From: Aculops lycopersici
Taxonomy: Eukaryota; Arthropoda; Arachnida; Trombidiformes; Eriophyidae
Direction: 5' to 3'
Length of the DNA stretch: 64,000 bases
Assembly: GCA_015350385.1 (NCBI GenBank)
Contig: WNKI01000004.1
Coordinates: 186,001-250,000, forward strand
Shown: piece after piece, positions 42,401 through 52,900 of the stretch
How positions within the stretch are numbered: position 1 is the first letter of the stretch
Layout: the number at the start of each line of letters is the position of its first letter
Notes under the pieces: generated by a model
Database searches by the model: none
Told to the model about the DNA's origin: nothing
The model's input: the letters and a program-made list of their open reading frames with translations, nothing else
Translations under genes and position numbers: made by a program

Positions 42401-44281
42401 CTATGCCTTCGATTCCATCCACTTCAGGATGACCTTCCAAAAGACGACTTCCTCAACTATCTTTACCAAATGTTTGTGACTCGAACAAACGCGGTGGGTG
42501 TCGACCCGAACCGTATCATCGCCCACCCACATACCTCCGATATAATGCAATTCGTAGCTGGTTTGGGGCCGAGAAAGGGGGCCCACTTGTTGAGAACAAT
42601 CAAGAAACTATCAACGAATGGCCAGTTGACATCAAGACAGCAACTAATTTCTGAGGCTGGAATGACCCCTGTGATATTTATAAACTGCGCTGGTTTCATC
42701 AAGTTGGACACTGAAACATTGAAAGACGATTTCCCAGACGAATCAATAACGCCTCTTGACTCAACTCGCATACATCCACAATCTTACGGTCTAGCAAAGA
42801 AGATTGCAAGCGACGCGCTCGACTACGAAGAGGGTGCATCCGAAGAGGCAACCGAGGATGCAATCGACAAGATTCTCGAGGATCCCGCTCGGCTTGACGA
42901 TCTTGATTTGGCTGCATTTGCTCGTGAGCTTGACGAAGTTCAAAATCAAGGTAAGAAGGCCTTCACTCTGTCTAGTATACGTGAGGAATTCCAATGTAGA
43001 TACAGAGATCATAGGGAGTCTTACAAAGCACCAAGTCAAGAGGAAATCTTCGAGATGTTAACCAAGGAGACAACGCAAACTTTTTATAATGGAAAACTAA
43101 TCACCTGTCAGGTTGTCCAGATTCCACGTAAGAAACCAAGTCCCGCTCAATTAGACATGGCGAACCCGGTCAAGATTGACGAGACTAACTTTTGGCGATG
43201 TCCTTTCTGCCAGCGAAGCGACTTTCAAGATCTTACTGTCGTTTGGAACCATTTCGACACTGACGACTGTCCAGGTTACGCCATTGGCGTTCGTTGTCGT
43301 CTCGACAATGGACTTTCGGGTTTTGTGCCCACCAAGTTCATTAGTGATAAGGAGATAACCGACCCCTCAGATAGAGTGTCGATTGGTCAAACTATCCATG
43401 CTAGAATCTTGAGGATAGACGCGGAAAAGTTTAGTTGTGATCTTACCTGTAGAACATCGGATCTTCTTGACGAAGACAACAAGCTCAAGCCTCACAAGGA
43501 TGAGTATTACGATGAAACGGCTGAGAGAAATGCCAAGCGAGAGAGTGATGCCAAGAGCAAGAAAAATTCCAGACGTCCATACCAAAAGCGAGTTGTAGTT
43601 CACCCAGCTTTCGAGAATATCGATTGCAAGAATTGTGAGAGGAAGCTGAACGAGATGGAACAGGGTCACGCTATTGTTCGACCCTCCTCGCAAGGTCACA
43701 ATTTCCTCACTCTCTCGTGGAAGGTTGCCGAGGGCGTGAATCAACACGTTACCATACAAGAGGAGGGCAAGGAAAATGCCTTTAGTATAGGGCGTCTGCT
43801 TTTCATTGAAGGTGAAACCTACGAGGATCTCGATGAAATCTTGGCTCGTTACGTACAACCAATGGCATCATTTGCTCGCGAACTGCTAAGCTACAAGTAC
43901 TGTGTCAAGCTCGTCGAAAACGAGGATGAAATCATAACTATACAAAGAGTTTTGATGGACGCAAAGCGAGCTGCACCCTCTCAGTTCCCATATAGATTCT
44001 TACCATCCCGCAAATACCCCGGCAAGTTCCTACTCGGTTACCAGCCAAAGGATAGACCCAAGGTTGAATATCTAACAGTAACGCCGAGTGGATTTAGGTT
44101 TAGAAAGGGCTACCACCGAAATCTGGCATCACTAATCAAGTGGTTCAAGGAAAATTGGAACAAGGTACCTCAAATGTCTTATCCTAGCGTGACACCAGGA
44201 ATGGGCTACGACCAAATGCCACCCTCTGGAATGTCACTAGCCTCATCGAACAACAGACAAACCTTTCCGATGAGTCAATAG
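39473..44281 (+). CDS. SUPT6H: Transcription elongation factor and histone chaperone SPT6
   Basis: Travels with RNA polymerase II, reassembles nucleosomes behind it and binds the phosphorylated polymerase linker. The product has 1,602 residues; human SUPT6H has 1,726. An acidic, Ser-rich N-terminus (about 1-270) resembles the region that binds histones and IWS1. A helix-turn-helix and death-like core follow (about 320-800). The RNase H-like YqgF domain starts near RICGFTFAPDG (about 811-915). Helix-hairpin-helix and DLD regions lie around 1000-1190. An S1 domain (about 1265-1326) contains YAIGVRCRLDNGLSGFVP. The tandem SH2 module (about 1373-1572) contains HAIVRPSSQGHNFLTLSWK, where the Arg is the phosphate-binding residue. 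The tail after it is only about 30 residues, shorter than in vertebrates. The coding region is uninterrupted over 4.8 kb. It converges on a secreted-protein gene 126 bases away. Confidence 0.98.
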   Translation: MSDFIDDEASEASSSEEEESDDDYGGKKSKSRGKNKSKAKPKKSREAIDSSEEEDEDEDDEAAKEEMKDLINDEEEEEEDDASESGDSDADGAGAKRSHDEGDTSLDEDDLDLLEEQGIRVDRRKKFKRIKAPSDSDSDEEVDERKRIERNLFLQRDNLLDSDDEDVNRRRDPQREPDLNLDIDSASESDSDGNFIVDDNDQPIASRKTKKKGAKYTDSAMQQAQEIFGVDFDFEDLEEGGDEYDDGAYDEEYDEDGEGESRPQRKGRGRKTIYDVYEPAELERSHLTTRDQQIRTKDEPERFQLRSVPVTEADKDELDQEAEWIFTQAFDLLTTSTQQPGREPIAGKRSEVIKPEIRYTLECIRNEKLEVPFIAAYRREYVPSISSTFDDTRDLWTIYNFDEQWCKLQQSKTSIIKLYSDMRTYLETKATDVKLRKVTDLDIERVKAAKNFFEIEDCRLHFKLYYSTLVNEMKLYTLEKKIEEQKAAKAAGASSAPKDKPSSGGDGGGDDEGENPEDKEADAQSEAADPDEPEETEEEKLYKRLSKFKISNSKDTYQRCRDDGIGEMVQKFGLTPEQFGENLRDDYQRNNVPPIHTRPLDEAGKLLRAGNRFTTRDSILKAATYMYAKELSCDPLVRQTVRRYFFDNTVINVKPTALGMKEIDENHPCYSRKFLKNKPVLCLVHEEILHLLNAEKYKLIEIKFSVNPSVDTSLMDPNRNLVEVYYESLKALYYSDFSSMITKEWNDQREEAVKLAMNKFLMPCFEKQLREKLVKEAQAKIIKNSCDKLHNWLNVAPYAPSSAFDDYEDFNLREGPRICGFTFAPDGDAPCFAAVIDAEGELIDHVRLPFLNIRKRSDRLNAVERENQAKDRAKFKEFMIKRKPHAVALAAETIQTKYVCQDLAQILDELREHDGLPLIPIEIVDNELSNVYINLKKANDEFPEFPGLLLQAISNARRLNDPLSEYAKLCTADDDILCLRFHPLQDDLPKDDFLNYLYQMFVTRTNAVGVDPNRIIAHPHTSDIMQFVAGLGPRKGAHLLRTIKKLSTNGQLTSRQQLISEAGMTPVIFINCAGFIKLDTETLKDDFPDESITPLDSTRIHPQSYGLAKKIASDALDYEEGASEEATEDAIDKILEDPARLDDLDLAAFARELDEVQNQGKKAFTLSSIREEFQCRYRDHRESYKAPSQEEIFEMLTKETTQTFYNGKLITCQVVQIPRKKPSPAQLDMANPVKIDETNFWRCPFCQRSDFQDLTVVWNHFDTDDCPGYAIGVRCRLDNGLSGFVPTKFISDKEITDPSDRVSIGQTIHARILRIDAEKFSCDLTCRTSDLLDEDNKLKPHKDEYYDETAERNAKRESDAKSKKNSRRPYQKRVVVHPAFENIDCKNCERKLNEMEQGHAIVRPSSQGHNFLTLSWKVAEGVNQHVTIQEEGKENAFSIGRLLFIEGETYEDLDEILARYVQPMASFARELLSYKYCVKLVENEDEIITIQRVLMDAKRAAPSQFPYRFLPSRKYPGKFLLGYQPKDRPKVEYLTVTPSGFRFRKGYHRNLASLIKWFKENWNKVPQMSYPSVTPGMGYDQMPPSGMSLASSNNRQTFPMSQ

Positions 44282-44315
44282 TTGGTTGATTTTACTCAAT
44301 CCCAATTTTCAATAC

Positions 44316-44324
44316 TTTATTAAA
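44316..44324. terminator. Overlapping opposed poly(A) signals
   Basis: TTTATTAAA reads ATTAAA for SPT6 (44319-44324) and AATAAA on the minus strand (44316-44321) for the convergent secreted gene. One nine-base element may therefore serve both transcripts. Confidence 0.45.
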
Positions 44325-44407
44325 AATCGCATCGCAGATATCAACATATCGATATAACGAGAGTAGAGAATAGTTCCCTCTCAGTAACAATTTATCAAAT
44401 TAGAATC

Positions 44408-45178
44408 TCACTTGCGGCTCTTGGACTTTTTCTCAGACTTGTTGCCTTTTGATGACTTCTTGTTGTTCTTAGACGACTTCTTAGAACCCTTTGTGTCTCG
44501 CTTAGATCGCTTCCTGTCCATCTTGGCCTCGTTAGTCTCCTTTTTGTTGCTATTCTTTTGGTTACCATCCTTACTAGTGAGCTTCACCTTTGATGAAATC
44601 TTTACCTTCTTCTCGTATGACTTGGAGCTGGGTGCATCCTGTTTCTCAACAGGTTTCTCTTTGGGGCTCTCAGCAGCAACCTTCTCCTCCTTCGCCTCAG
44701 GCTCTTGCTTCTCGTCGTCGGCGGTGGTGGCGGCCTCTTCAACTTCTGGCTCTCCCTCCTTTTCCTCTGTCTCCGTTTTCTTGTCTACATTTGGCTTCGT
44801 CTCCTTGATTTGCTCCTCGGCTTGACTCAATAGCTCGATGTTGGCAACATCCTCGTCGATTGGAACTGCAATCGTTATAACCTTATACTTCTTGGTCTTC
44901 TTTTGCTGTGCCACTGTATCCGTCTCTTGTTGGGTGACTATCGTCTCCTTGGACTCTTGTTTGGGTTCAGTTGGCTCAACCGGAACTGCCGGCTCCTCAA
45001 CTACTGGCTTGGGGTCGTTGCATGGACAGGGTAAACTTGGTGGCACCTGTTCCGTTGCAACCTGAGCCACTGCTGAAACCACACTTTCCTGAGTTCCATC
45101 TGCCCGATTGCAAGCCACAAGGGTGACCATGGCCGCTAGGGCTAGTAGCATGTGAATTGATTTATGATGACTCGACAT
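44408..45178 (-). CDS. Secreted Lys/Glu-rich low-complexity protein, unknown
   Basis: A 256-residue protein that I do not recognise. The ATG at 45178 is preferred because it gives a signal peptide (core MLLALAAMVTLVAC, residues 10-23). An upstream in-frame ATG at 45241 would add 21 residues without helping secretion. It is also close to the TATA box at 45263. After a short Cys-containing patch (PCPCND) and a Pro/Glu segment, there is one better-ordered stretch (KKYKVITIAVPIDEDV). Then come a Glu/Lys/Ala-rich region and a strongly basic Lys/Ser/Asn tail of about 70 residues. The charge pattern, acidic middle and basic end, suggests an extracellular matrix, silk-like or polyelectrolyte protein, but that is a guess. 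The coding region has no intron and is convergent with SPT6. Confidence 0.75.
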   Translation of the reverse strand: MSSHHKSIHMLLALAAMVTLVACNRADGTQESVVSAVAQVATEQVPPSLPCPCNDPKPVVEEPAVPVEPTEPKQESKETIVTQQETDTVAQQKKTKKYKVITIAVPIDEDVANIELLSQAEEQIKETKPNVDKKTETEEKEGEPEVEEAATTADDEKQEPEAKEEKVAAESPKEKPVEKQDAPSSKSYEKKVKISSKVKLTSKDGNQKNSNKKETNEAKMDRKRSKRDTKGSKKSSKNNKKSSKGNKSEKKSKSRK

Positions 45179-45262
45179 CGTGTGTCTTGAAGTATATTCT
45201 AAGTGATTGTTATGTAATTCGGTGAATGAAAGAATGAACACTTAACCAAACGTGTTAATTCA

Positions 45263-45269
45263 TTTTATA
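45263..45269 (-). promoter_or_regulatory. TATA box of the Lys-rich secreted protein gene
   Basis: The minus strand reads TATAAAA preceded by TCGAGAGTAG, 85-91 bp upstream of the ATG at 45178. Spacing and the upstream TCGAG resemble the promoter of the other small secreted gene (15635-15640). Confidence 0.55.
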
Positions 45270-45779
45270 CTACTCTCGACAGAAAACTAAAACCGAATGC
45301 CCATATCAAAAGCCTCATTAGATGTAGGCTGTCGAAAGCACCAAAATCCTGTCCTGTCAACAACAAGACAAGGGACGACAAGACTGGTAGTCGTTTGGGC
45401 GGCTTGTTTGGTTATTCATCAGCAAACAAAAGACACACCAACGTTACTAAATAGTCGAAATGCGCAAGTCCCTCTCTCTCCGTCATTTTTCTCGTGTCTA
45501 GTCAGCTCATCAACATATCTCTTGATGTGCCCCAGGATCGACTAACGTCTTTGTCAACTTAAGCACGGCTATCGAGTATTCTGATCAATATCAGTCACCG
45601 ATATCACTAATCAGTAGCTCAGCTAGTGAGAAACACCCTAAAACGTCTACAATCTGGCAACTTGCGTCAATCTCAAGAAGATGGAGATTGAAGGGAGAGG
45701 AAGACGCGGCGAAATATTCTACTCCATGTGCACTAATGCTAGTATTAGTGATTGTGTGTAATAGTAATAATAATAGATT
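45270..45779. other. Spacer between the Lys-rich gene and eIF4A3
   Basis: About 510 bases hold the remaining promoter of the Lys-rich gene and the 3' end of eIF4A3. A small 7-bp-stem hairpin (CACTAAT/ATTAGTG) lies near 45730-45750. Nothing else can be named. Confidence 0.45.
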
Positions 45780-46997
45780 CTAATTTATTAGCTCGGCCAC
45801 GTTCATGGGCATCTCGTCGATCTGTGTGCTATAATATTGCTCGATATCCCTGAGGATTCTAATATCATCGCTCTTAACAAAATTTATCGCCACTCCCTTG
45901 CGACCAAATCTACCGGAGCGACCGATACGATGGATATATAGTTCACGATTGTTCGGGAGGTCATAGTTAATTACTAGCGACACTTGTTGTACGTCAATAC
46001 CCCTAGCCCAGACGTCAGTTGTGATGAGAACTCTACTTTGGCCAGATCTAAATTCCTTCATAATAGCATCCCTCTGCTTCTGATCCATATCAGCATGCAT
46101 CGACGATACGGTAAAGTTTGCTTCAATCATCTTATCCGCCAACCAGTCGACCTTTCGTTTTGTATTGCAAAATATAACTGCCTGTGTGATGGTCAGTGTA
46201 TCGTAAAGGTCGCAAAGAGTATCAAACTTCCATTCCTCACGCTCGACGGCCACGAAGAATTGTTTAATACCTTCGAGAGTAAGCTCGTCGCGTTGAACTA
46301 GCACCTTGATGGGGTCGGTCATGAATTTGTTTGTTATTTCTAATATTTCGGCTGGTAATGTTGCTGATAAAATAACTACCTGAGTGTACGGAGGTAGGTG
46401 TCGGTATACATCGTAAATTTGCTCCTTGAACCCCTTGTTGAGCATCTCGTCGGCTTCATCGAGAACAAGCATTTTGATACTGCCAGTTCGCAGGTGGCGA
46501 CGTCTGATAATATCGTAAACACGACCTGGTGTTCCGGAGATGATATGCTGACCGAAGTCTATCTTTCGAATGTCCTCTGTTAAACTTGTACCTCCAATGC
46601 AAGCATGACAATAGATGCTCATATAGTCGCCTAATGCGAGGATAACCTTTTGGATTTGGACAGCAAGTTCTCGAGTCGGACTAAGAACTAACACTTGGGT
46701 TGCGTGCAAATTGAGATCAATTGATTGGAGGATTCCTATGGCGAACGTCGCTGTCTTTCCAGTTCCAGATTGTGCCTGAGCAATGACGTCTCGGCCTTTG
46801 ATGATTGGCTTGATAGCTCGTTGTTGAATAGCCGAAGGTTTCTCGAAACCGTAAGCGTAAATACCTCTCAGAAGTTCGGGCCTCAAGCCCATGGCATCGA
46901 ATCCCTGGATAACAGGGGTATCTTCGTTGGTTTGAATCTCATCGTCGCCATAATCACGAACCAAACCACGTCTTCTGCTACGGCTACTGGATGCCAT
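45780..46997 (-). CDS. EIF4A3: DEAD-box RNA helicase eIF4A3, exon junction complex core
   Basis: An ATP-dependent RNA clamp that anchors the exon junction complex upstream of splice junctions and acts in nonsense-mediated decay and mRNA localisation. The product has 405 residues; human eIF4A3 has 411. Motifs seen are the Q motif (GFEKPSAIQ), AQSGTGKT (75-82), PTRELA (from 107), GG, TPGR, DEAD (180-183), SAT (211-213), ITTDVWARGIDV and HRIGRSGRFG. The N-terminus (SRRRGLVRDYGDDEIQTNEDTP) and the C-terminal end (QIDEMPMNVAELI) are typical of eIF4A3 rather than eIF4A1/2. The coding region is intronless, like most genes here. A large near-perfect palindrome lies about 160-200 bases upstream of the start codon. 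Confidence 0.98.
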   Translation of the reverse strand: MASSSRSRRRGLVRDYGDDEIQTNEDTPVIQGFDAMGLRPELLRGIYAYGFEKPSAIQQRAIKPIIKGRDVIAQAQSGTGKTATFAIGILQSIDLNLHATQVLVLSPTRELAVQIQKVILALGDYMSIYCHACIGGTSLTEDIRKIDFGQHIISGTPGRVYDIIRRRHLRTGSIKMLVLDEADEMLNKGFKEQIYDVYRHLPPYTQVVILSATLPAEILEITNKFMTDPIKVLVQRDELTLEGIKQFFVAVEREEWKFDTLCDLYDTLTITQAVIFCNTKRKVDWLADKMIEANFTVSSMHADMDQKQRDAIMKEFRSGQSRVLITTDVWARGIDVQQVSLVINYDLPNNRELYIHRIGRSGRFGRKGVAINFVKSDDIRILRDIEQYYSTQIDEMPMNVAELIN

Positions 46998-47159
46998 GCC
47001 TTAATATTGGTATTGTTAGTTGGATAGAAGTAGAGGATTTCTAGTTTTTGATAAATATAAGATGCTTATGTTTTCATTCGAACTTTGACCAATGAAAGCG
47101 TGCAAACTTCTCGTGCTCGCATCGCGGGAGCACCACAACGCGGCGCTGCTGCACCTCGC

Positions 47160-47202
47160 TGGTGCAAGACGGAATGGTGCATGCACCATTCGTCCTGCAC
47201 CA
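47160..47202. repeat. 43-base near-perfect palindrome upstream of eIF4A3
   Basis: The core 47172-47191 is a perfect 20-base palindrome (GAATGGTGCA followed by TGCACCATTC). The outer arms TGGTGCA and TGCACCA also pair, with a single-base bulge and one mismatch between. The motif TGCACCATTCG therefore occurs twice directly and once inverted. Confidence 0.8.
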
Positions 47203-49959
47203 TTCGACATGAAATGCTATCTGCTTCCTTGAATCCTATGAACCGGAAAGAGGATCAAGATTTGAGTTCAAGTTTTCTATTTGTAACTATTTTGTAAGAC
47301 CAACATGCATATTACCGGAGCAATGGAAAATCTGTGCATATTCACCCTATCTTTGTGCATCGAGACGAGAAATCCGTTTCCCCTCTCTTCTTCACTCCAT
47401 CCTCGGGGCTAAAAAACATGACGCCTGTTCATCGGATTATTATGTAATCAAAAATTCGATGTATTTGGCTCATAGAAAAGCCTCGTAAACTTTAACAGAT
47501 TTAAACGATTAGATCTGCCGGAAGTTGTTAGTTTGATGATGTCAAATCAAAGCTGTTTGCAATGAGAGAGTTGCACAGAGAGAGAGAGAGGTGAAAATTA
47601 ATATTCGTGTGGAGTTTCTCAGGTCCCGGTGTAAAACTAACCCGATTGAATCCGATTGGTCCGTGGCACACGTCGGAATATTTACTGTACGGACATTCAT
47701 CAGACTATTCTAACTATTTGCCCTGATATGATTTGATGAATTTGTCGAATTCGAAATCAAAATGAGAGAAATTTGACGATGAGCGCATCGATTAGCACAG
47801 TAACTTGAGCCTCACGTTGATGGACTAACCAAGATTCACGTGCAACTGCTGCTGTCGCTGCTGTTGTCGCCGCGACCACCAGGTAAAATTTAATCTCTTG
47901 TTGTAGGTTCCGTTGGTCGCGAGAATACAACCACTACAAAATGCTGCTGTTGTAGCATTTGACTCGCTAGTTGGCTGATTGGTATCAATGTTGTTGCTGC
48001 GAATACGATTTCAATTGGAAATGACGAAGCATTTTAAATGTTGGGTCTTTAGCAGCTTTTCGAATGGCGCAATATTAATGTGTCTATGTTAGATGACGAC
48101 GATGATTCGCGAATGATCCAATGGCAAAACAACAAACTTTTCCAGCCGACTTGTTGGCCGGCGGCTTCCAAATGGGCGAGCATAATCCCAATGGTTATCA
48201 TAATCTTTTAGTTTTGAGCGGAGACTCCACCGCTTTTAATTGAATCGAGAAAAGTTATAATCCCAGCAAAATGGTTGGTGTCTGTGCTATTGCTGGTGTT
48301 GCTACCACCACAAACACGAACGGGTTCCAACAGATTGCGTGAGTTTGTTTCCGTAAATAGGATTTTGCAGTTTTTTGTTGCCCCCCAATTGGAGACGTGA
48401 AATTAAATTGCCAACAACAGATTTAAAGATAGAGTTTCTTCTCGAAAAATACCGAAATGATTCCACTTTTATCGTTATGAATTTAGATGACGTTTTTTTC
48501 TCGATTGCTGGATAACAACGAGAGGTAATAACGCAACGATTTGCGCCATATTGACATAATATAGTCGTTTGCTAGGACTTAAGTTGCTCGAAAACCCAAT
48601 TCTTGGTCGTGGTAGTTTTTGTTGGTAAGGAGAGAAAACAAGCTGTAAGAACAAAGAGGAGGAGAGACAGTAATAATAATGGCAATATTATTGCTTCAAG
48701 TCTAATAAAACTCGTACGCCGGAAGCAGGCAAAGCGTGTGATTTGTTTTACCTACATCATCGTGTTCCAAAGGATCAAGTGGTTGTTTGCTCAAACGCGA
48801 GAAAAAAGTTAGCTTTATCTCTGTTCATATTTGCCAATTGGTTCAACGGAAGTAGAATGAAAGAGAGTGACAAATAAATTATTTTTATTGCCACTCATTA
48901 ACTGATTAGGATGATAATAATAATACTGATTTCTGAGCAAAAGGATTGCAGGGCGAGGCTGACACACGAGGCGAGCGCTAGGCGCTCCTATCTCTCGGCG
49001 CGTTGCCTTGGGTCGCCTTCTTTTTGTTGCGCTGTTGTGACGCTGCGGCTGCAGCCAATAAAGCGAGAATAATATTTTGACAACGCAGAAGAGACGGAGG
49101 GAGAGAGTTTAGGGTAATAAAAGTGAGTTGAGCATAACTTGAGTTCCGGAACCAGGGATAAGGCAAGAAGAACAGAAGGTGTGCTTATGGGAGCGGAAGT
49201 TTAGTTTGCATTTGCCGTGCGCTTTCCTTGGGCGACTGGCCGAGTAGCGCGGCCGTTTGGCGGTCGTTAGTTTGCGCGCACGAGTTGGTTGCGCAACTTG
49301 CACATGAAATTTCCATTCCATTCAACTTGAAGCTATCCGAAGCAAAGCGACCAGACAGCATAACCGTCCGCTGGTTTGGTTCCATAACGCACCAATTAAC
49401 ATTGATTCGTTGGGCTCAAGTTGGTGCGTGGACTTCCTTGGGTTGGTGGTTGTTGCAAATATGATAATAATAATAACAATAACTTAACCCCACTGAGTAT
49501 CCATCCGTTTGCTAGCCCATCGTGTCGCTTTAGGTCAAGTGGGAGAGGAGGAGTGAGCAGCTAGTGGCTAGGAGGAGCGAGAGAGGAAGAGTAGATTCAA
49601 AGTTTACAAAAAGAGTGGATATGTAGATTTTGCTACACTAGCACCACCACCACTATGGGCGCTATGTGCACTTTCACTCTTGGGGCTTGTCTCTCTCGCT
49701 CCCGTTCCTCTATTACTCTGTCGCTATATGCTCGCCACTAGCGACTCTTTTGCAAAAAGTGAGATGATTTTTCAATCTCCCGCGAGACCAACACGAATAG
49801 AGAGGAAGAAAAGTTCAGTTTGTTCGAAATTGGAGGTTGAGTCGATAGACTTGCAACTCGCTGCTGCTGCCTTTTGTAGCGGCCACCAGTTAGAGTGACA
49901 TGAGCGAGAGCAAAGGCAGAGGAAATCACGTCCACTGACAAGTGAGCATAAAGTGAGTG

Positions 49960-49991
49960 AGTGAGCTGAGTTCAGTTGAGTTCAGCTCACT
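49960..49991. repeat. Inverted repeat, 10-bp stem with 12-nt loop
   Basis: AGTGAGCTGA (49960-49969) pairs perfectly with TCAGCTCACT (49982-49991). It sits in non-coding sequence rich in GAGT/TTCAG units. Confidence 0.6.
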
Positions 49992-52900
49992 GGCTCGCCC
50001 CTAAGTGACATTATTTTTGAAGACTTATTTTACGCATTGCACAAATGCGCCGCTGCGCTCCAGTTGCAGTGGTTATAAAAATAATGCCACATTTCGTATG
50101 CAAATCGCGTGGCCCCATTGACTATGGTGTTGTTTTCCCTGTTGCTTTGGTGGCGGCGGCGGTGGCGGTTGTTGTTGTTGTTGCTGTGACACTCACACAC
50201 GAGCTAACACACAAATCAAATGCAAATATAGAGTTCGAATGGCCGAGACTTATATCCGTTTGCTCGGTGGGCGCGATCTGCAGCCAGCAAGTTGCGAGCA
50301 GTTGCTTGCGTAACCCCCAACTCGCCGACAACCGAGTGGCGGAAAATCATTACTCACAATGCGAAATCTACCACGACTTGGTGACAGAATAGCACAGCAG
50401 AGGCAAAGGAATGGAGAAAGTGAAAGCGTAAGCATAAAGCGTAGGGTTCTCATGATTTCACGCTCGTTATTATTATTGTTGTATTGTTGTTTAGTTGAAC
50501 CCAAGAGAAAGTAAGGCAGCGACAAAACATAAGTAACTCATTGACATGATGGAAAGTGGGGAAAAATTGACGTCTTCACTATTATTATTATTATTCTTCT
50601 TCTTCTTATTAGTTCGCTTTGCTTTTCTCTGGCAAACATTTAGTGCATTTGCATTCTCTTTTGATAGAGAGTATCACTAGCAAGTGAGTGAGTGTGTGAG
50701 TAAGAGAGTAAGTCGTAGGGAAAAAGAGCCGAAGAGCCTCTCGGCTCAGGTTACGAAGAGGCTGACGACTAGATGGAACAGAGGGAAAAAATAATATCAA
50801 TTTCCCTCTCTCGCTTATTTAACTCACACTTCTCCGCTTTACTAGTCACTATTTATACTAGTCACTTTGTCCATGACGAATGGACTCACACACCAACAAC
50901 CACCGGCTGCTTTGCGTGAGTCAACAGCAACAACCACCGACCAACCAAACAGGAGGTGCCCATTGTCTGGCCGCGCGCAGCTCGTGACCTATGGGCGCTC
51001 ATTTGCACGCGCTCCACTCCCTGGCCCGGCCCATTCCATTCCATTTGGCGCAAAATGCGAAATGCGAGGCATTCGAATGGCAGCGGCTTCGCGTTGCACA
51101 ACACACTCGTTCGTCTCCATCACAATGATGATCATAATCATCGTCGTCATCAAAGATGGACGCCTCTTTTTTCGCTGTTCGTATATCCCCGATTCCGAGT
51201 TTATATCCCCATTGCCACTGCAAACTCGACTCCAAAGATTCAAGCTCCAAGGGAAATCCCTTTCGCCTTGAATTGCTTCCGCTTTTGCCCCGGCTATAAT
51301 TCAAATCGTTTAGACCGAATCGCACGCTTTGGCTGTTCGACTCACCCACCGGCTATTCACTATTTTGTCCAATTGGATGAGTCGAGATTTTCATCCCGCT
51401 TTTGTGTTACCATTGAACTGCAAATAGTTTCATTGGACGAAGTGAGAGGCAGAGAGTGAGAGTGAGAGAGGAAAGTGGAGGAATTTGATTGAATGAGTTG
51501 GCGGCGACAATGGCGACCCACAATTGATTGATCCGCTGGCCAGTGGCGTTTACCTGGCGCTAAAACGGAGTGGCGACGACGATTCGCTTTAAGGGCAAGT
51601 GTTACGTTCGGAACCAAACAGTCGGCCAGTCAAAGCGAAAGAATCGATTTATTATTGCAATTTTTCCACGCCGCACAGAGGAGGCGGAGGCGGCGATGTA
51701 AGAAAGGGAATCTCATAGAGAGTCAAGTCATGGTGAATATCGCCAATGAGAAAAGTCGATTTGCTAAAGCTGGAGTCAAATTGAATCAAGGAAACTCATT
51801 GGCGCCTTTGCACCTAATAGTGGAGCCAGCGCCGGCTCATAAAACTGATTGACTCCCACTCGTCGTCGTCGTCGTCGTGCGCGCGCGACTATGACGCAAC
51901 AACTACCTCGCGCGTGCTGCGCCCATTTGAATTACAATTCAATTGACTCGCTCGCTCGCTTGCTGGCTCGCCGAGCAAAATGGACTATTTTATTTCATCG
52001 ACTCCTCCTCCTCCTCCGCCTCCTCTTATTCTCCTTCTCCTTCTCCATAAGCTCATCGTCAATTTGCGCTCGGGACTTCCCATTGCAATGGTAGTGGTGG
52101 TAGTGGTAGTGGTGGTTTAAGTTGAAACGATAAAGATAGGCGAAAAAAGGAATGGAAAGGGAAGGCAAAGTAGCGGACGGAGATGAAGCGATGAAATGAA
52201 TTGGAAATTGCGGTACCACTAGCAAATCAAAGCGGCGAATTCCTCCCCCCTCCCTCCTACTTCCTTAACTCTCCCGTCTCAACCACTATGCTGCCCAACT
52301 ATTTTATCATTTTAGACTCAACCCAATCCTCGGGCAACAACTACCACCGCCACGACAACCACGTATAGAAACTCGCGACAATTGAGCGAGTTAATTTGCT
52401 ATGCCAACTGCGAGCTGACTGAATTTATCATCCCGCCTATCAAATTTGCTCGCCGTTGAGCAGAGAGAGGTAGCAACAACTCGATAAAACTACCAGACGA
52501 CATATCAATCAATTGTCTCGAATTCGATTGATCTAATCGCGCCGCTGCTACTGCTGTTTCTCAATTTAAACGTGACCCTCTGGCTGCTCGTCGTGAGCCG
52601 GAAGTAGCCGAGGCAATGACAATACAATTTCATTACTTGCGCCGCGCTCCATGTTATGCCCAAAAGCTCGTGGTGGCAAAACAATGGCAGATCAAAACAA
52701 AGTTTTCTCCGATATTCTGGTCACTTGCTCTCGTTTTATTCCGCTCTCTTTCTTTATCCCTCTCGCTTCATTTCTATTCCTATGCTTCATCTTATATGTG
52801 TCGCATGTCTCAATTAGCCAGAGCTAATTGTCATGTTGGCCACACGACAGTGGAGAGGAAAGAGACAAGAGAAGCGTGCGGAATAAGAGACACGTTAGGC

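Larger units (their letters stand above)
46998..52000. other. First part of a 17-kb stretch without recognised genes
   Basis: The left end is the eIF4A3 promoter, with a 43-base palindrome (47160-47202). Further right are a short GA run near 47576-47592, a 10-bp-stem hairpin (49960-49991) and (ATT)n/(TTC)n runs near 50580-50610. Short open frames occur on both strands; none resembles a known protein. A CAG/GTAAAA donor-like site lies near 47882. It could be UTR or intron of an unseen gene. Confidence 0.45.
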
